This document shows, piece by piece, positions 39,039 to 49,366 of a DNA stretch of 64,000 bases. The DNA is from Janthinobacterium lividum (GTDB lineage: Bacteria; Pseudomonadota; Gammaproteobacteria; Burkholderiales; Burkholderiaceae_D). Where the stretch lies: assembly GCF_023509035.1 (NCBI RefSeq), contig NZ_CP075583.1:496001-560000 (forward strand), given 5' to 3'. The notes below the pieces were generated by a model. It saw only the letters and a program-made list of their open reading frames with translations, searched no databases and was not told the DNA's origin. The stretch's first letter is position 1. Every line of letters begins with the position of its first letter. A program made the position numbers and the translations under genes.

Positions 39039-40685
39039 TTATTGCACTCCGGCGGCCAGGGTGGCCAGCACCAGTTCGTGCGGTGCGGACGTGATGCACG
39101 GGCTGCCCAACGGTTTGAGCAAGATGAACTTGATGGCGCCACCCTCGTTCTTCTTGTCCACTTCCATCAGTTCCAGCCAGCGCTCGACACCGAGGTCCGG
39201 CGCCTTGATCGGCAGGCCGGCGGCGGCGACGAGCTTGCGCACGCGCTCCACGGCTGCCTGGTCGATATAGCCCATGCGGCAGGACAGGTCGGCCGCCATC
39301 ACCATGCCGCAGCCGACGGCTTCGCCGTGCAGCCAGTGGCCGTAGCCGAGGCCCGCCTCGATGGCGTGGCCGAAGGTGTGGCCGAAGTTCAGGATGGCGC
39401 GCAAGCCGCCTTCGCGCTCGTCCTGGCGCACCACGTCGGCCTTGATTTCGCACGAGCGGGCGATCGCATACGCGAGGGCGCCCTTGTCGCGCGCCATCAG
39501 CTTGGCCATGTTCGCCTCGATCCAGTCGAAAAACGCCGCATCGATGATGGCGCCATGCTTGATCACTTCGGCCAGGCCAGCCGACAGCTCGCGCGCCGGC
39601 AGGGTTTCCAGGGTCGAGGTGTCGGCGATCACGGCGCGCGGCTGGTAGAAGGCGCCGATCATGTTCTTGCCCAGCGGGTGGTTGATGCCCGTCTTGCCGC
39701 CGACGGAAGAATCGACCTGCGCCAGCAGAGTGGTGGGCACCTGCACGAAGCCGATGCCGCGCATGTAGCTGGCCGCCGCATAGCCGGTCAGGTCGCCGAT
39801 CACGCCGCCGCCCAGCGCCACCAGGGTGGTCTTGCGGTCGCATTTGTTGGCCAGCAGCGCGTCGAAGATCTGCATCAGGCTGGCCCAGTTTTTATATTCT
39901 TCGCCGTCCGGCAGGACGATGCAGATCACCTCGCGGCCATCGCTGGCCAGCGCCGCCTGCAGGCGCCCAAGGTACAGCGGCGCGACGGTGGTATTGGTGA
40001 CGATGGCCACCTTGTGGCCGCTGATATGGCGCAGCAGCGCATCGGCGTCGGCCAGCAGGCCGGGACCGATGGCGATCGGATAACTGCGTTCGTCGAGGTC
40101 TACGCTCAACAACATTTTGGATTGCTCGTTCATCGAAGGCTCTGCATGAATGACGCAGTTGGGCGAAGCCTCGCATTCGAGGCTGGCCAGCTGCATCAGG
40201 ATGGTCTGAACCATCGATTGTACGTTAGGACGGCCCGTGTCGATCACAATGTCGGCCACTTCCATGTAATGGGGCTCGCGCTGTGACGTCAATTCTTCCA
40301 GCTTGCGGCGCGGATCGGCCGTCTGCAGCAGGGGACGGTTCTTGTCGTGGCTGGTGCGCGCGAGGATGTTGCTGACGCTAGCGCGCAGGTACACGACCGT
40401 GCCCCGCTCCTTCAGATAGGCGCGGCTGTCGGCGTTGAGGATGGCCCCGCCGCCCGTGGCCATGACGATGCCTTCCTGGGCGCTCAGGTCGCGGATGACT
40501 TCCGCCTCGCGCCGGCGAAAGCTGGCCTCGCCCTCGATTTCAAAGATCCACGGGATGGTCGCTCCCGTGCGTGCCTCGATTTCATGGTCGGAATCGACAA
40601 AGCGCAAGCCCAGCTTGCGGGCCAGGATGCGCCCGATCGTGGTTTTGCCTGCGCCCATGAGGCCTACTAAAAACAGATTTTGCAT
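39039..40685 (-). CDS. aroK-aroB: shikimate kinase and 3-dehydroquinate synthase in one open frame (AroK-AroB)
   Basis: 548 residues in one continuous frame. Residues 1-170 are shikimate kinase (Walker [12 protein letters not shown], then [28 protein letters not shown]). After a linker near [14 protein letters not shown], residues from [13 protein letters not shown] (about 183) are 3-dehydroquinate synthase ([35 protein letters not shown], zinc-ligand region [10 protein letters not shown]). Both act in aromatic amino-acid synthesis. An ATG at 40133 could start AroB alone; in the +1 frame its ATG overlaps a TGA (ATGA), the coupling used elsewhere here. Given other indels, a lost AroK stop cannot be excluded, but no homopolymer nearby explains one. 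Confidence 0.85.
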   Translation of the reverse strand: MQNLFLVGLMGAGKTTIGRILARKLGLRFVDSDHEIEARTGATIPWIFEIEGEASFRRREAEVIRDLSAQEGIVMATGGGAILNADSRAYLKERGTVVYLRASVSNILARTSHDKNRPLLQTADPRRKLEELTSQREPHYMEVADIVIDTGRPNVQSMVQTILMQLASLECEASPNCVIHAEPSMNEQSKMLLSVDLDERSYPIAIGPGLLADADALLRHISGHKVAIVTNTTVAPLYLGRLQAALASDGREVICIVLPDGEEYKNWASLMQIFDALLANKCDRKTTLVALGGGVIGDLTGYAAASYMRGIGFVQVPTTLLAQVDSSVGGKTGINHPLGKNMIGAFYQPRAVIADTSTLETLPARELSAGLAEVIKHGAIIDAAFFDWIEANMAKLMARDKGALAYAIARSCEIKADVVRQDEREGGLRAILNFGHTFGHAIEAGLGYGHWLHGEAVGCGMVMAADLSCRMGYIDQAAVERVRKLVAAAGLPIKAPDLGVERWLELMEVDKKNEGGAIKFILLKPLGSPCITSAPHELVLATLAAGVQ

Positions 40686-40697
40686 GTGCTGCGACAG

Positions 40698-42942
40698 TTA
40701 ATTTGGATTACGACAATCAGTGGCTTGCCCATACGGACTATTGACGCCTGGAGGTGAAACATCCACGCGGTTAAAGTCCGTAGCCAACCCCGGAAGCAAA
40801 GTGTAACCGACATAAGTTGCCTCCGTCCCGGAACTATTGCCACGAATCGTCAATTCGACGTCCAGCCAGTTGGCTCTGTCGCGCGGATAAGTCAGGGTGA
40901 CGATTGCTGTTCCCGTGCTGTCGGTCTTGCCTCCGGTCGACAGATTGAGCGGAATGCCCGGATCGAGACGGCCATTGAGGTTGAAGTCGTTATTCGGATT
41001 GAAGGTGCCGCTGCGGTCTCTGTCTTCATTGTCGCACTTCAGAGTGGCCGCCACCACCCACGACTGGGCAGCCTGGGAATATTGCAGATAGCCTTTGTAA
41101 TAATAGCGGGGCCAGGCGGCGGCGGTGATGATCACATCCGGCACGGGGTTGCCGGCGGCGTCCGTCACAAACACGCTATACGTCTTGCGATAGGTGCTGC
41201 TGTCAGAGGCGTCAAGTGCATTGCCGCTGCCGGCACTGATGAACAGCGATTTTTTCGTCACCGTCAGCTTGACCGTGGCGGCATTGCTCGACACGCCCTG
41301 CAGTTGCGCCTTGACAACGACGCCATCGACACCGGTGGTGCCCTGCCCCGCGATGTAGCTGACCGTGGCCACGCCATCGCTGTCCGTGGTCGCCAGCGAA
41401 GGCGAACTCAGGGAGCCATTGCTGGCATCGGCCTGGATCGAGAAGCTCACTTGTGCATTCTTGACCAGGTTGTTTTCCACCGTGCCATCGCGCACGATGG
41501 CACGCAAGGCGCTGCGCTGCGCCGTGCTGCCGGCCGTATTGGCGCCGATGACTGCCGGGTCGGCTTGCAGGCTGATCGTGGCCTGGGCCGTCAATGGCGC
41601 AACAAACTCCACCTCGGACTGCACCGAGGCGCCGCTGCCTTCGTACTGCGCCGTCAGGGCGGTCAGGCCGGCGCCGCTGGCCTGTACGTAGGCAATGGCA
41701 TTGCCTCCCCACCAGCGCCAGCGGCGCCTGCAGTGGCGTGCCGCAGGCGGCATCCTGGTAGATGGCGCCGCGCGAGGTACTGAAACGCACATTTCCCGTT
41801 TGTGGCACGCCAGCCACATCGCTATGCACCGTCACCGCATAGCAGGTGTTCGTGTTCAGGGTGCTCAACGCAACATTGCTGCCCGACACGGCATTGATCG
41901 TGAAGTTCGATGCATTAATTGAAATTGGCAACACGACGCTGTCACCCTGGGCCTTGACGCTGATGCTGTCGCTGCTGCCCGCTTGGGCGTTGTAGGTCAA
42001 TACTAGCTGGCCGTTGTTATCGGTCAACGCGGGACTGGCGCCGCCGCCCTTGACCGTGATGGCATTGCTGCGGGCACTGAATGTCACCGGCTTGCCAACG
42101 AGGGGATTGCCGCTCGAGTCGACCAGCTTGACCACCATATCGGTGCTCGTCTTCAGGTTCACCGTAGAAAAGGCATTGATGACCAGTCGGGTGCCGCTGA
42201 CGCCGATGTCCGTGCTGGCCGTTTGCGCGCCTGCACTGGCCGTGACCTTGATCGTGCGCAAGCTGGCGTCGCCCCCCGTATTCAGGCTGACCTGCGCCTG
42301 TCCCTGCGCATTGGTACTGACCTTGGTCGCGCCCAGCGCGCCCGAATCGGCGCTGAATGTCACGCTGGCATTGGGCACGACAGCATTGTTGGCATCCTTG
42401 ACAAAGGCGATCATGTTGACGGCGGTACCGCCCGACGAAGCCAGGGTGCCACCGGAGGAGGTCAGCAGCAAGCTGGCAATGCCGGAAGTGACGGGCACCA
42501 CTTTCACCACTACGGAGGCCGATTCAACGCCGCCACTGCTGGCCTTGATGGTAATGTCGCGCAAGCTCGCATCGCCTTTCACACTGAGTTTTTCCGTCAC
42601 CGTGCCATTGGTATCCGTCACGCGGTTGGTGTTGCTGATGATGCCGGAACTGGCGGTGAAGGTCACCGTCTGGCCTGTCATGGCATTATTGCCGGGATTT
42701 TTCACCACGGCCGTCAGCACGACTTCCGTGCCGTCCGCGCCTGAGGCAACAATCGTTGTTGCACCAGCAACCAGTACCACACTGCCAACGCCGGCATTGG
42801 CGCCATCCTTGACGCCCAGAGTCGGATCACCACCACCGCCGCCACAGGCGGCCAGTACTGTGCTAATGACCAGCAAAACCAGCCAAGTCGATACCCGACT
42901 CCAATAAGTGTTGCCCCAAGATACATTCCGCATAGTCGCCAT
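40698..42942 (-). CDS. Ig-like (Big-domain) repeat lipoprotein, frameshifted here
   Basis: About 748 residues. A lipobox LAAC is followed by a glycine-rich spacer, then serial bacterial Ig-like domains with repeated patterns such as GQTVTFTASSG, ASVTFSADSG, GKPVTFSARS and GDASLRDITIKAS/GDASLRTIKVTAS. Such proteins sit on the cell surface or outer membrane and often bind partners. The frame breaks at the C run 41707-41710 (one extra C); removal gives PLALVGGNAIAYV. Its start lies 97 bases after the pilQ stop and its stop 13 bases before aroK. Not part of the usual pilQ-aroK neighbourhood. Function unknown. Confidence 0.82.
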
Positions 42943-43038
42943 CAGTCCGCTTTCGTTTGCATTGTTACTTAAACGTAAAGATGTGACATTAACGTGTTGC
43001 TGGCCGATCTGCCACTATTTTCGGCGTAATAAACACCA

Positions 43039-44409
43039 TCAGTTCGGTTTTTCTTGACTGCGGCCCGTGCTGCGGAAAAAAACACCGAGCACGGGGATGT
43101 CGCCAAGAATTGGCACCTTGCTGTCCGTGCCCCGCTCGGATTGCTGATAAATGCCACCCAGCACCACCGTGCCACCGTCTTCCACCATCACCTGGGTGCG
43201 CACGTGCTTGGTGTCGATAGCGAAGCCGGAACGCGTTTCCTGGCCCACGCTGTCCTTGTTGACGTCCACTTCCAGCACCACGTTGCCGTCCGGCGTGATC
43301 TGCGGCGTCACTTCCAGGCGCAGGTTCGCCTTGCGAAAGGTGATCGACGTGGCGCCGCTGCTGGTGGCCACCTGGTATGGCAGCTCGATGCCCTGCTCGA
43401 TCAGGGCCAGCACCTTGTCTGCCGTTACCACGCGGGGGCTGGAAATGATCTTGCCCCTGCCGTCCGCTTCCAGCGCGGACAGTTCCAGGTTCAAAAAGCG
43501 GTTGGCGGCCGCCGAGAACAGGCTCAGGGCGAAACTGGCCGGTTGCAAGCCATTGATGCTGGCGGCCGGCAAGTTGACAAATTGCGTGTTCGGCACGAAG
43601 GCGCCGGCGCCAGCCACCGTTTGCCCCGTCGCCTCGCCCACACCCTGATAGCTGCCGCCGATGGCCGCGCGGCGCCCGCTGCCACCAAGGGAAAAGCCGG
43701 GCAACTGGCCCGCTGCCAGGCGCTGGTCCGTAAAACCCAGACGCGCGCCCAGGTTGCGGCTGAAACTGTCGTTCGCCTCGACGATGCGCGCCTCGATCAT
43801 CACTTGTCGCGTAGCAATATCTGTCTTGCCGATCAGCTGACGGATCTGCTCCAGGCGCGCCGGCACGTCGGTGACGAACAGCTGGTTGGTGCGCGGCTCG
43901 ATCAGCACGCTGCCACGGCGCGACAGCAGCCGGCTGCGCCCTTCCCCCGCGTCCAGGCCGAACACGGTGCGGAATGCTTCGGCCTTCTGGTAATTAAGCT
44001 GGAAGATGGCTGACTGCAAGGGTTCCAGTTCCGCGATCTGCGCGCGCTGCTCCAGTTCCAATTTTTCGCGCGCCAGCATTTCCTCGCGCGGCGCAATCCA
44101 CAGCACGTTGCCATTGCGCCGCAGGTCGAGGCCCTTGGCCTGCAGCAGCACGTCAAGCGCCTGGTCCCATGGCAAGTCGCGCAGGCGCAGCGTCACATTG
44201 CCCGCCACACTGTCGCTGGCGATGATGTTTTGCCCCGACGCATCGGCCAGGATGTGCAGGGCCGCGCGCACGCCCACGTTCTGGAAATCGACTGAAATCT
44301 TCTCGCCCGCGTACAAACGCGGGGCCGACACGTGCACCACTGCCTCCTGGGCGAGGCTGCAGGTATGCAGACACAGCATGGCGCCCAAGAGCATGCGGCG
44401 CGCCCTCAT
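43039..44409 (-). CDS. pilQ: compact type IV pilus secretin PilQ
   Basis: 456 residues. Signal peptide ending SLA-QEAVV, an STN/N0 domain (ISVDFQNVGVRAALHILADASG), an N1 domain (IFQLNYQKAEAF, LFVTDVPARLEQIRQLI) and the secretin pore (QVMIEARIVEANDSFSRNLGA, the VPILGDIPVLGVFFRS motif). It forms the outer-membrane channel for pili. It lacks the N-terminal AMIN repeats of typical PilQ, which is often about 700 residues long. ATG at 44409 overlaps the pilP stop (ATGA). Last gene of the pil set. Confidence 0.9.
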   Translation of the reverse strand: MRARRMLLGAMLCLHTCSLAQEAVVHVSAPRLYAGEKISVDFQNVGVRAALHILADASGQNIIASDSVAGNVTLRLRDLPWDQALDVLLQAKGLDLRRNGNVLWIAPREEMLAREKLELEQRAQIAELEPLQSAIFQLNYQKAEAFRTVFGLDAGEGRSRLLSRRGSVLIEPRTNQLFVTDVPARLEQIRQLIGKTDIATRQVMIEARIVEANDSFSRNLGARLGFTDQRLAAGQLPGFSLGGSGRRAAIGGSYQGVGEATGQTVAGAGAFVPNTQFVNLPAASINGLQPASFALSLFSAAANRFLNLELSALEADGRGKIISSPRVVTADKVLALIEQGIELPYQVATSSGATSITFRKANLRLEVTPQITPDGNVVLEVDVNKDSVGQETRSGFAIDTKHVRTQVMVEDGGTVVLGGIYQQSERGTDSKVPILGDIPVLGVFFRSTGRSQEKPN

Positions 44410-45450
44410 GGCGCCGCCTCGGGCAGGCTGGCCTTCGCACCCGCCCCGGCCACCTGCAAGGCCAGGCTGCCGCGCCGCTCGCGCCAGGGGGCCATCCGCT
44501 TCGCGCAGCAGTTCACGGTACTGCACGGCCTGTTGACTGATGTCCGTCACCACGCCGTGGTCTTGCCCCAGGTACTGGCCCACCGCCACCCGGTACACGC
44601 GCTGGCCCGCCAGCAGCAGTGCGCTCAGGCGCCCGTGCTGTTGCACGCTGCCGACCATGCTGATGGCCGGCAAGGCCACGCTTTCCAGCGGTTCGCGCAC
44701 GCGCCGCGGGTCAGGTCCCGCCACAGCGCCCCGCTGCCCCGGCGCACTGGCCGGCGGCAAGGCGCCAAAGGGATCGGCCAGGGCGGCGGCCGCGTACGGC
44801 TGCGGCGCGACAGCGGCAAGCGGGCGCCATGTTGGCGCTGCTGCGGGTGCAGGCGTACCTGCCTTGGGCGCCAAAGCCGCTTGCGCTACCCGTTCCCCCG
44901 CTTCGGGCAAGCGATACGCGTGCAGCACGGCATCGAGGGTCAGCAAGCGATCCTTGCCGAGGGTCAAGGCTAGCGCATGCACCGTGACGATGCGCGGCAG
45001 GCGCGCCAGGTCCGCCAGCAGCGCGCCCATGGCGTGATAACCGCCACGCAACTGTATGGCGATCGGCAAGGCGACATAGGGCGCCTGCGGCTGGGCCGCG
45101 CCTGGCTTGAACAGCGAAAATTGCAGGCCGCGCGACTGGCCCGCGGCATTGATCTCCGTCAGCAGCAGCGCCATCGCTTGCTGGTCGGGCAGTTGCTGTT
45201 CCAGGATGGCAAGCTCGGCGCCGGCCTGGCGCTGCTGTGCGCGCCATTGCGGCAACTGCTTCGCCCTGGCCTGCGCCGACAGATAGGCGGCGCGCAAGCG
45301 GGCCTCCTCGCCTTGCGCCACCTGCACGGCCGCACGCAGTCCATCCAGCCACGCAAGGTGCAGCAGGGCCGCCACCAGCGTGCCGGCCAGGGCGGCACAA
45401 GCGAGGCGCGCGGGTAGCGGCCACAACGACGCGGTCTTCAAGCTCAGCAT
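44406..45450 (-). CDS. pilO-pilP: PilO-PilP fusion of the type IV pilus alignment complex (frameshifted at its end)
   Basis: About 347 residues. The first half is PilO: one membrane helix (LACAALAGTLVAALLHLAWL), coiled coil (QVAQGEEARLRAAY) and the ferredoxin-like domain (FSLFKPGAAQPQAPYVALPI). After LPEAGERVAQAAL and a Pro/Ala linker comes a PilP domain (DPFGALPPA, REPLESVALPAISMVGSV, VAVGQYLGQDHGVVTDI). No separate start or lipobox for PilP is seen. The run of five bases at 44487-44491 has one extra; removing it gives DGPWRERRGSLALQ and a stop overlapping pilQ. ATG at 45450 has GGAGG 6 bases before it. PilO and PilP normally work as separate partners with PilN. Confidence 0.85.
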
Positions 45451-45465
45451 GATCAACCTCCAAGA

Positions 45466-46026
45466 CTAGGGTGCCAAAGCCAGCCGTACCGTCCATTCCA
45501 CGGCGCCATCGGTCGCGCCGCGCACTTCCAGCCGCACTTCCACCAATTCCGGCCGGGACCAGGGCGCCGCTTGCTGCAGCGCCAGCAGCAGTGCCGCGAC
45601 TTTATCCTGCGACACAGCCTGTCCTTGCAAGCGCACCATCGCCGTTTCCTGGCGCACGCTATGCAAGGCCACGCCAGCCGGCATCGCCCGGGCCAGCGCG
45701 TCCAGCATGCGCACCCAGGCGTTGCGCTGCTCTTGCAGACTGGCCATGGCTTGCTGGCGCAGCAGCAGCGCCGCCGTCTCGCCCTGCACCCGCTGGCCAG
45801 CGACAAGCACGGCATCGACTTGCTGCATGGCACTGCGCCAGTCCTCCTGGCGGCGCAGCTGCGCATCGAGCTGGTACTGCAGCCAGGCGCCTGCCGCCAA
45901 GACCAGCAGCAATCCCAGCAGCGCCCCACCTGCCAGTTGCCACAGCAGTAGCTGAATACGCCTGCGTCGTGCCGCCTGGCGATATGGCAAAAGGTTGATG
46001 CGTTGCACTTGCACCCGGCGCATCAT
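45466..46026 (-). CDS. pilN: type IV pilus protein PilN
   Basis: 186 residues. Cytoplasmic N-terminal motif INLLPYRQ (binds PilM), then one membrane helix (LWQLAGGALLGLLLVLAAGAW), a coiled coil and a periplasmic PilO-like domain. PilN links cytoplasmic PilM to PilO/PilP. It starts at an ATGATG that overlaps the PilM stop and ends 15 bases before pilO. Confidence 0.9.
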   Translation of the reverse strand: MMRRVQVQRINLLPYRQAARRRRIQLLLWQLAGGALLGLLLVLAAGAWLQYQLDAQLRRQEDWRSAMQQVDAVLVAGQRVQGETAALLLRQQAMASLQEQRNAWVRMLDALARAMPAGVALHSVRQETAMVRLQGQAVSQDKVAALLLALQQAAPWSRPELVEVRLEVRGATDGAVEWTVRLALAP

Positions 46027-46663
46027 CGCGCGTACCGGTGCAAGGCCAGGCCCCAGGCCAGCTGGTACGCCACGCCACCGTCGGGCAAGACTTGCCAGCC
46101 ACCCTGCGCCAGCGCCGCCTGCAAGGCCAGCGCCTCGCTATCCATGACGACGGCCAGCAAGCCCGCCCCCTAGCCGCCTCGAGACGGCGCTGCACGCTGG
46201 CGCGCCGCGCCGCCACCAGCAACACCTTGACCTCCTTGCCCGTCGCTCCGGCCAGCGGTGGCGCGGGGCCGAGAATGGAAAAATCCAGGCTGGCGTCTTC
46301 CAGCGCAAACGGCATGTATTGCGCCGCTTCCAGTTCCACGAGGATTTCCAGCTGTTCCTCCGGTAATCCCGCGGGCAGGCGGATCGCATGCGTGATCAGG
46401 GCCGTGGCCGGCATGGCCAACGCCACCCGCGTACAGGTGCTGCCACTGTCGCGGTGGGCCTGGCGCAAGGCATCGGCCAGGCCCACCATGTCCTCGACAT
46501 TGCCCTCCGATATCACGCCGGGCGTCAGCGCGGCGGCGCCGCAATGCCGGCACGACAGTTTTCCCCGCCGGCGCCTCAACTCGACCACGCGCACGGCGTC
46601 GTCCGCGATGTCGACGCCCAGCAAGCCGTTGCCAAGAAAATTGCTGATGGACATGTTTTTCAT
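46023..46663 (-). CDS. pilM: short PilM-like protein missing the C-terminal half of its actin-like fold (frameshifted here)
   Basis: About 213 residues against roughly 350 in typical PilM. The N-terminal half is good: LLGVDIADDAVRVVELRRR, LPAGLPEEQLEILVELEAAQYMPF and VKVLLVAARRASVQRRLEAA. After SEALALQAALAQ the usual second nucleotide-binding half is absent, and it goes straight to the end segment GGVAYQLAWGLALHRY. Separately, one G is missing in the run 46166-46170; adding it restores EAARGAGLLAVVMD. ATG at 46663; the stop overlaps the pilN start. Divergent from mrcA with 291 bases between, holding both promoters. Confidence 0.82.
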
Positions 46664-46954
46664 AGAGAAACGTCAGCGTGGGAGGGATTCCTGCCATCCG
46701 AAAGCCTAGTCCCGGCGGCGCCGGCTTGTAAACGGATTTCACGCCGGAGTCTGTGACGCGCGGCGCCTATCTGGCCGGTCCGTGATCTGGCGCAGAATAA
46801 TTGTTACCAAATCCTGGTTGCCAGCGGGCCAATACACGCTTATATAGAGTATCGGCAAATTTCGACACTCCCCCGGCAAGCGCCACAGCGCGCTGCCACC
46901 CCGGCAAGCTCGCTTATAATTGGCCGGCATAATTAACCGAAAGACATACGACGC

Positions 46955-49300
46955 ATGACATCTTCAAAATCCGCTGGCCCCGCTGGGTCGAAGCCGCCCA
47001 CCAAGGGCAGCAAACCCAAACGTTTCCTGCTGATGGCCCTGGTATCGCTGCTGGGCCTGGGCATCGTCGGCGTCTTGCTGGTGGTCTTTGGCCTGGCCAT
47101 GGCCTATCCCAACCTGCCGGCGCTCGATACCTTGACCGATTACAAGCCAAAGATGCCGCTGCGCGTGTTCACGTCCGACAGTGTGCTGATTGGCGAGTTC
47201 GGCGAAGAGCGGCGCAACATGGTGCACATCAAGGATATTCCCGATGTCATGAAGAAAGCCGTGCTGGCCATCGAAGATGACCGCTTCTATGAACATGGCG
47301 GTGTCGATTACCTGGGTATCACGCGTGCGGCCCTGCACAACCTGACGGGCGGCGCCAAGCAAGGCGCATCGACCATCACGCAGCAGGTGGCGCGCAACTT
47401 CTTCCTGTCCAGCGAACAGACCTTGAAACGCAAGGCGTATGAAGTCTTACTGGCCTGGAAGATCGAGAAAAACCTCAGCAAGGACCAGATCCTCGAAGTC
47501 TATATGAACCAGATTTATCTGGGACAGCGCGCCTACGGTTTCGCCTCGGCCGCGCAAATCTACTTCGGCAAGAACATCCAGGACCTCACTGTGGCCGAAG
47601 CAGCCATGCTGGCCGGCTTGCCGAAAGCGCCGTCGGCTTACAACCCCGTCGTCAATCCGAAACGTGCGCGCATGCGCCAGCAATACATCCTGCAGCGCAT
47701 GGCGCAGCTGGGCTACATTACGCCAGAGCAATATACGGAAGCCAAGAATGAAGAGCTGAAAGTGAAAACCGACAGCAGCGCCTTCGGCGTGCACGCGGAA
47801 TACGTGTCGGAAATGGCGCGCCAGCTGGTCTACGAGCAATTCAAGGAAGATACCTATACGCGCGGCCTGAACGTCTACACCACCATCACCAAGGCCGACC
47901 AGGACGCCGCCTACATTGCCTTGCGCAAGGGCGTGATGGATTACGAGAAACGCCACGGCTACCGCGGCCCGGAAGCCTACATCGAGATTCCGAAAACCAA
48001 GGCCGAAGCGGATGACGCGATCGAGACGGAACTGGCCGACCATCCGGACAGCGACGACATCATCGCCGCGATGGTGCTGCAAGCGTCACCCAAGTCCTTG
48101 CAGGCAGTCACGTCGGCCGGCGAGGAAATCACCATTACCGGCCCCGGCCTGACCTTTGGCGCAGCCTGGCTGTCGGAAAAAGCAGCACCGAACCGCCGCA
48201 TCAAGCGCGGCGCCGTGATCCGCGTCATGCAGGAAGGCAACACCTGGGTCTTGACGCAGATGCCGGAAGTGCAATCGGCGTTCGTCTCGGCCAGCACCAC
48301 GGACGGCGCCATCCGCGCCATGGTGGGCGGCTTCGATTACAACCGCAACAAGTTCAACCACGTCACGCAGGCGTGGCGCCAGCCCGGTTCGGCCTTCAAG
48401 CCCTTCATCTATTCCGCTTCGCTGGAACGGGGCCTGTCGCCGGCCACCATCATCAACGATGCGCCGATCTCGTTCGACGCGGGCCAGACGGGCGGCCAGG
48501 CGTGGGAACCGAAGAACTACGACAGCAAATACGATGGTCCGATGACCATGCGCAAGGGTTTGATGAAATCGAAAAATATGATTTCCATCCGCATCCTGCA
48601 CAAGATCGGCGCCAAATATGGCCAGGAATACGCGACGCGCTTCGGCTTTGATGCGGACAAGAATCCACCGTACCTGACCCTGGCCCTGGGCGCCGGCAAC
48701 GTGACGCCGCTGCAGATGGCGGGCGCGTATGCCGTCTTCGCCAATGGCGGCTACAAGATCAACCCGTATCTGATCGCCAAGGTAACCGACAGCGATGGCA
48801 TTATCCTGTCGCAAGCCAAGCCGGACCTGGCGGGCGAGGAAGCCAACCGGGTCATCGACGAGCGCAATGCCTTCATGATGAACAGCATGCTCAACGACGT
48901 CGTGCGCTTCGGCACGGCCAATAAAGCCATGGCCTTGAAGCGCCCTGACCTGGCCGGCAAGACGGGCACGACCAACGATTCCATCGATGCGTGGTTCGCC
49001 GGCTACCAGGCCAAGCTGGTGGGCATCGCCTGGATCGGCTACGACCAGCCGCGCAACCTGGGTAACCGGGAAACGGGCGGCGGCCTGGCCTTGCCGATCT
49101 GGATCAGCTACATGGCGAAAGCCCTGAAAAGCATTCCCGTCGAGGAACGCGCCGTGCCGGAAGGCCTGATCCACGTGGGCGACGAGTATTACTATGCGGA
49201 AAATCCACCGGGCACGGGCGTAGGCAGCCTGGAAGGCGCAGCGCGCGGCACGCCGGAGGAAGAGAAAGCCAAGGAAGCCGTCAAGAATGAACTGTTTTAA
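46955..49300 (+). CDS. mrcA: penicillin-binding protein 1A (bifunctional)
   Basis: 781 residues. Polymerises and cross-links peptidoglycan at the inner membrane. N-terminal cytoplasmic tail and membrane helix (LLMALVSLLGLGIVGVLLVV), transglycosylase (catalytic Glu in AIEDDRFYEHGGVD near residue 106; TITQQVARNFFL), an OB-like insert, and transpeptidase with SAFK (nucleophile about residue 478), SKN near 540 and KTG about 668. Single uninterrupted frame. Divergent from pilM, the common gammaproteobacterial and betaproteobacterial layout. A strong terminator follows. Confidence 0.96.
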   Translation: MTSSKSAGPAGSKPPTKGSKPKRFLLMALVSLLGLGIVGVLLVVFGLAMAYPNLPALDTLTDYKPKMPLRVFTSDSVLIGEFGEERRNMVHIKDIPDVMKKAVLAIEDDRFYEHGGVDYLGITRAALHNLTGGAKQGASTITQQVARNFFLSSEQTLKRKAYEVLLAWKIEKNLSKDQILEVYMNQIYLGQRAYGFASAAQIYFGKNIQDLTVAEAAMLAGLPKAPSAYNPVVNPKRARMRQQYILQRMAQLGYITPEQYTEAKNEELKVKTDSSAFGVHAEYVSEMARQLVYEQFKEDTYTRGLNVYTTITKADQDAAYIALRKGVMDYEKRHGYRGPEAYIEIPKTKAEADDAIETELADHPDSDDIIAAMVLQASPKSLQAVTSAGEEITITGPGLTFGAAWLSEKAAPNRRIKRGAVIRVMQEGNTWVLTQMPEVQSAFVSASTTDGAIRAMVGGFDYNRNKFNHVTQAWRQPGSAFKPFIYSASLERGLSPATIINDAPISFDAGQTGGQAWEPKNYDSKYDGPMTMRKGLMKSKNMISIRILHKIGAKYGQEYATRFGFDADKNPPYLTLALGAGNVTPLQMAGAYAVFANGGYKINPYLIAKVTDSDGIILSQAKPDLAGEEANRVIDERNAFMMNSMLNDVVRFGTANKAMALKRPDLAGKTGTTNDSIDAWFAGYQAKLVGIAWIGYDQPRNLGNRETGGGLALPIWISYMAKALKSIPVEERAVPEGLIHVGDEYYYAENPPGTGVGSLEGAARGTPEEEKAKEAVKNELF

Positions 49301-49313
49301 GTTCGTTTGACGC

Positions 49314-49347
49314 AAAAAGGGCAGCCTGAAGAGGCTGCCCTTTTTTA
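49314..49347. terminator. bidirectional terminator between mrcA and cyaY
   Basis: AAAAAGGGCAGCC (49314-49326) pairs with GGCTGCCCTTTTT (49333-49345) around TGAAGA; A and T tracts on both sides serve the two convergent genes. Confidence 0.92.
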
Positions 49348-49366
49348 TTGCGCGCGACTAAAACAA

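Noticed and set aside
43039..45456. A single 805-codon PilO-PilP-PilQ protein
   Set aside because: The PilP/PilQ junction is nonsense caused by one extra base at 44487-44491; the corrected frame stops exactly at the PilQ ATG.
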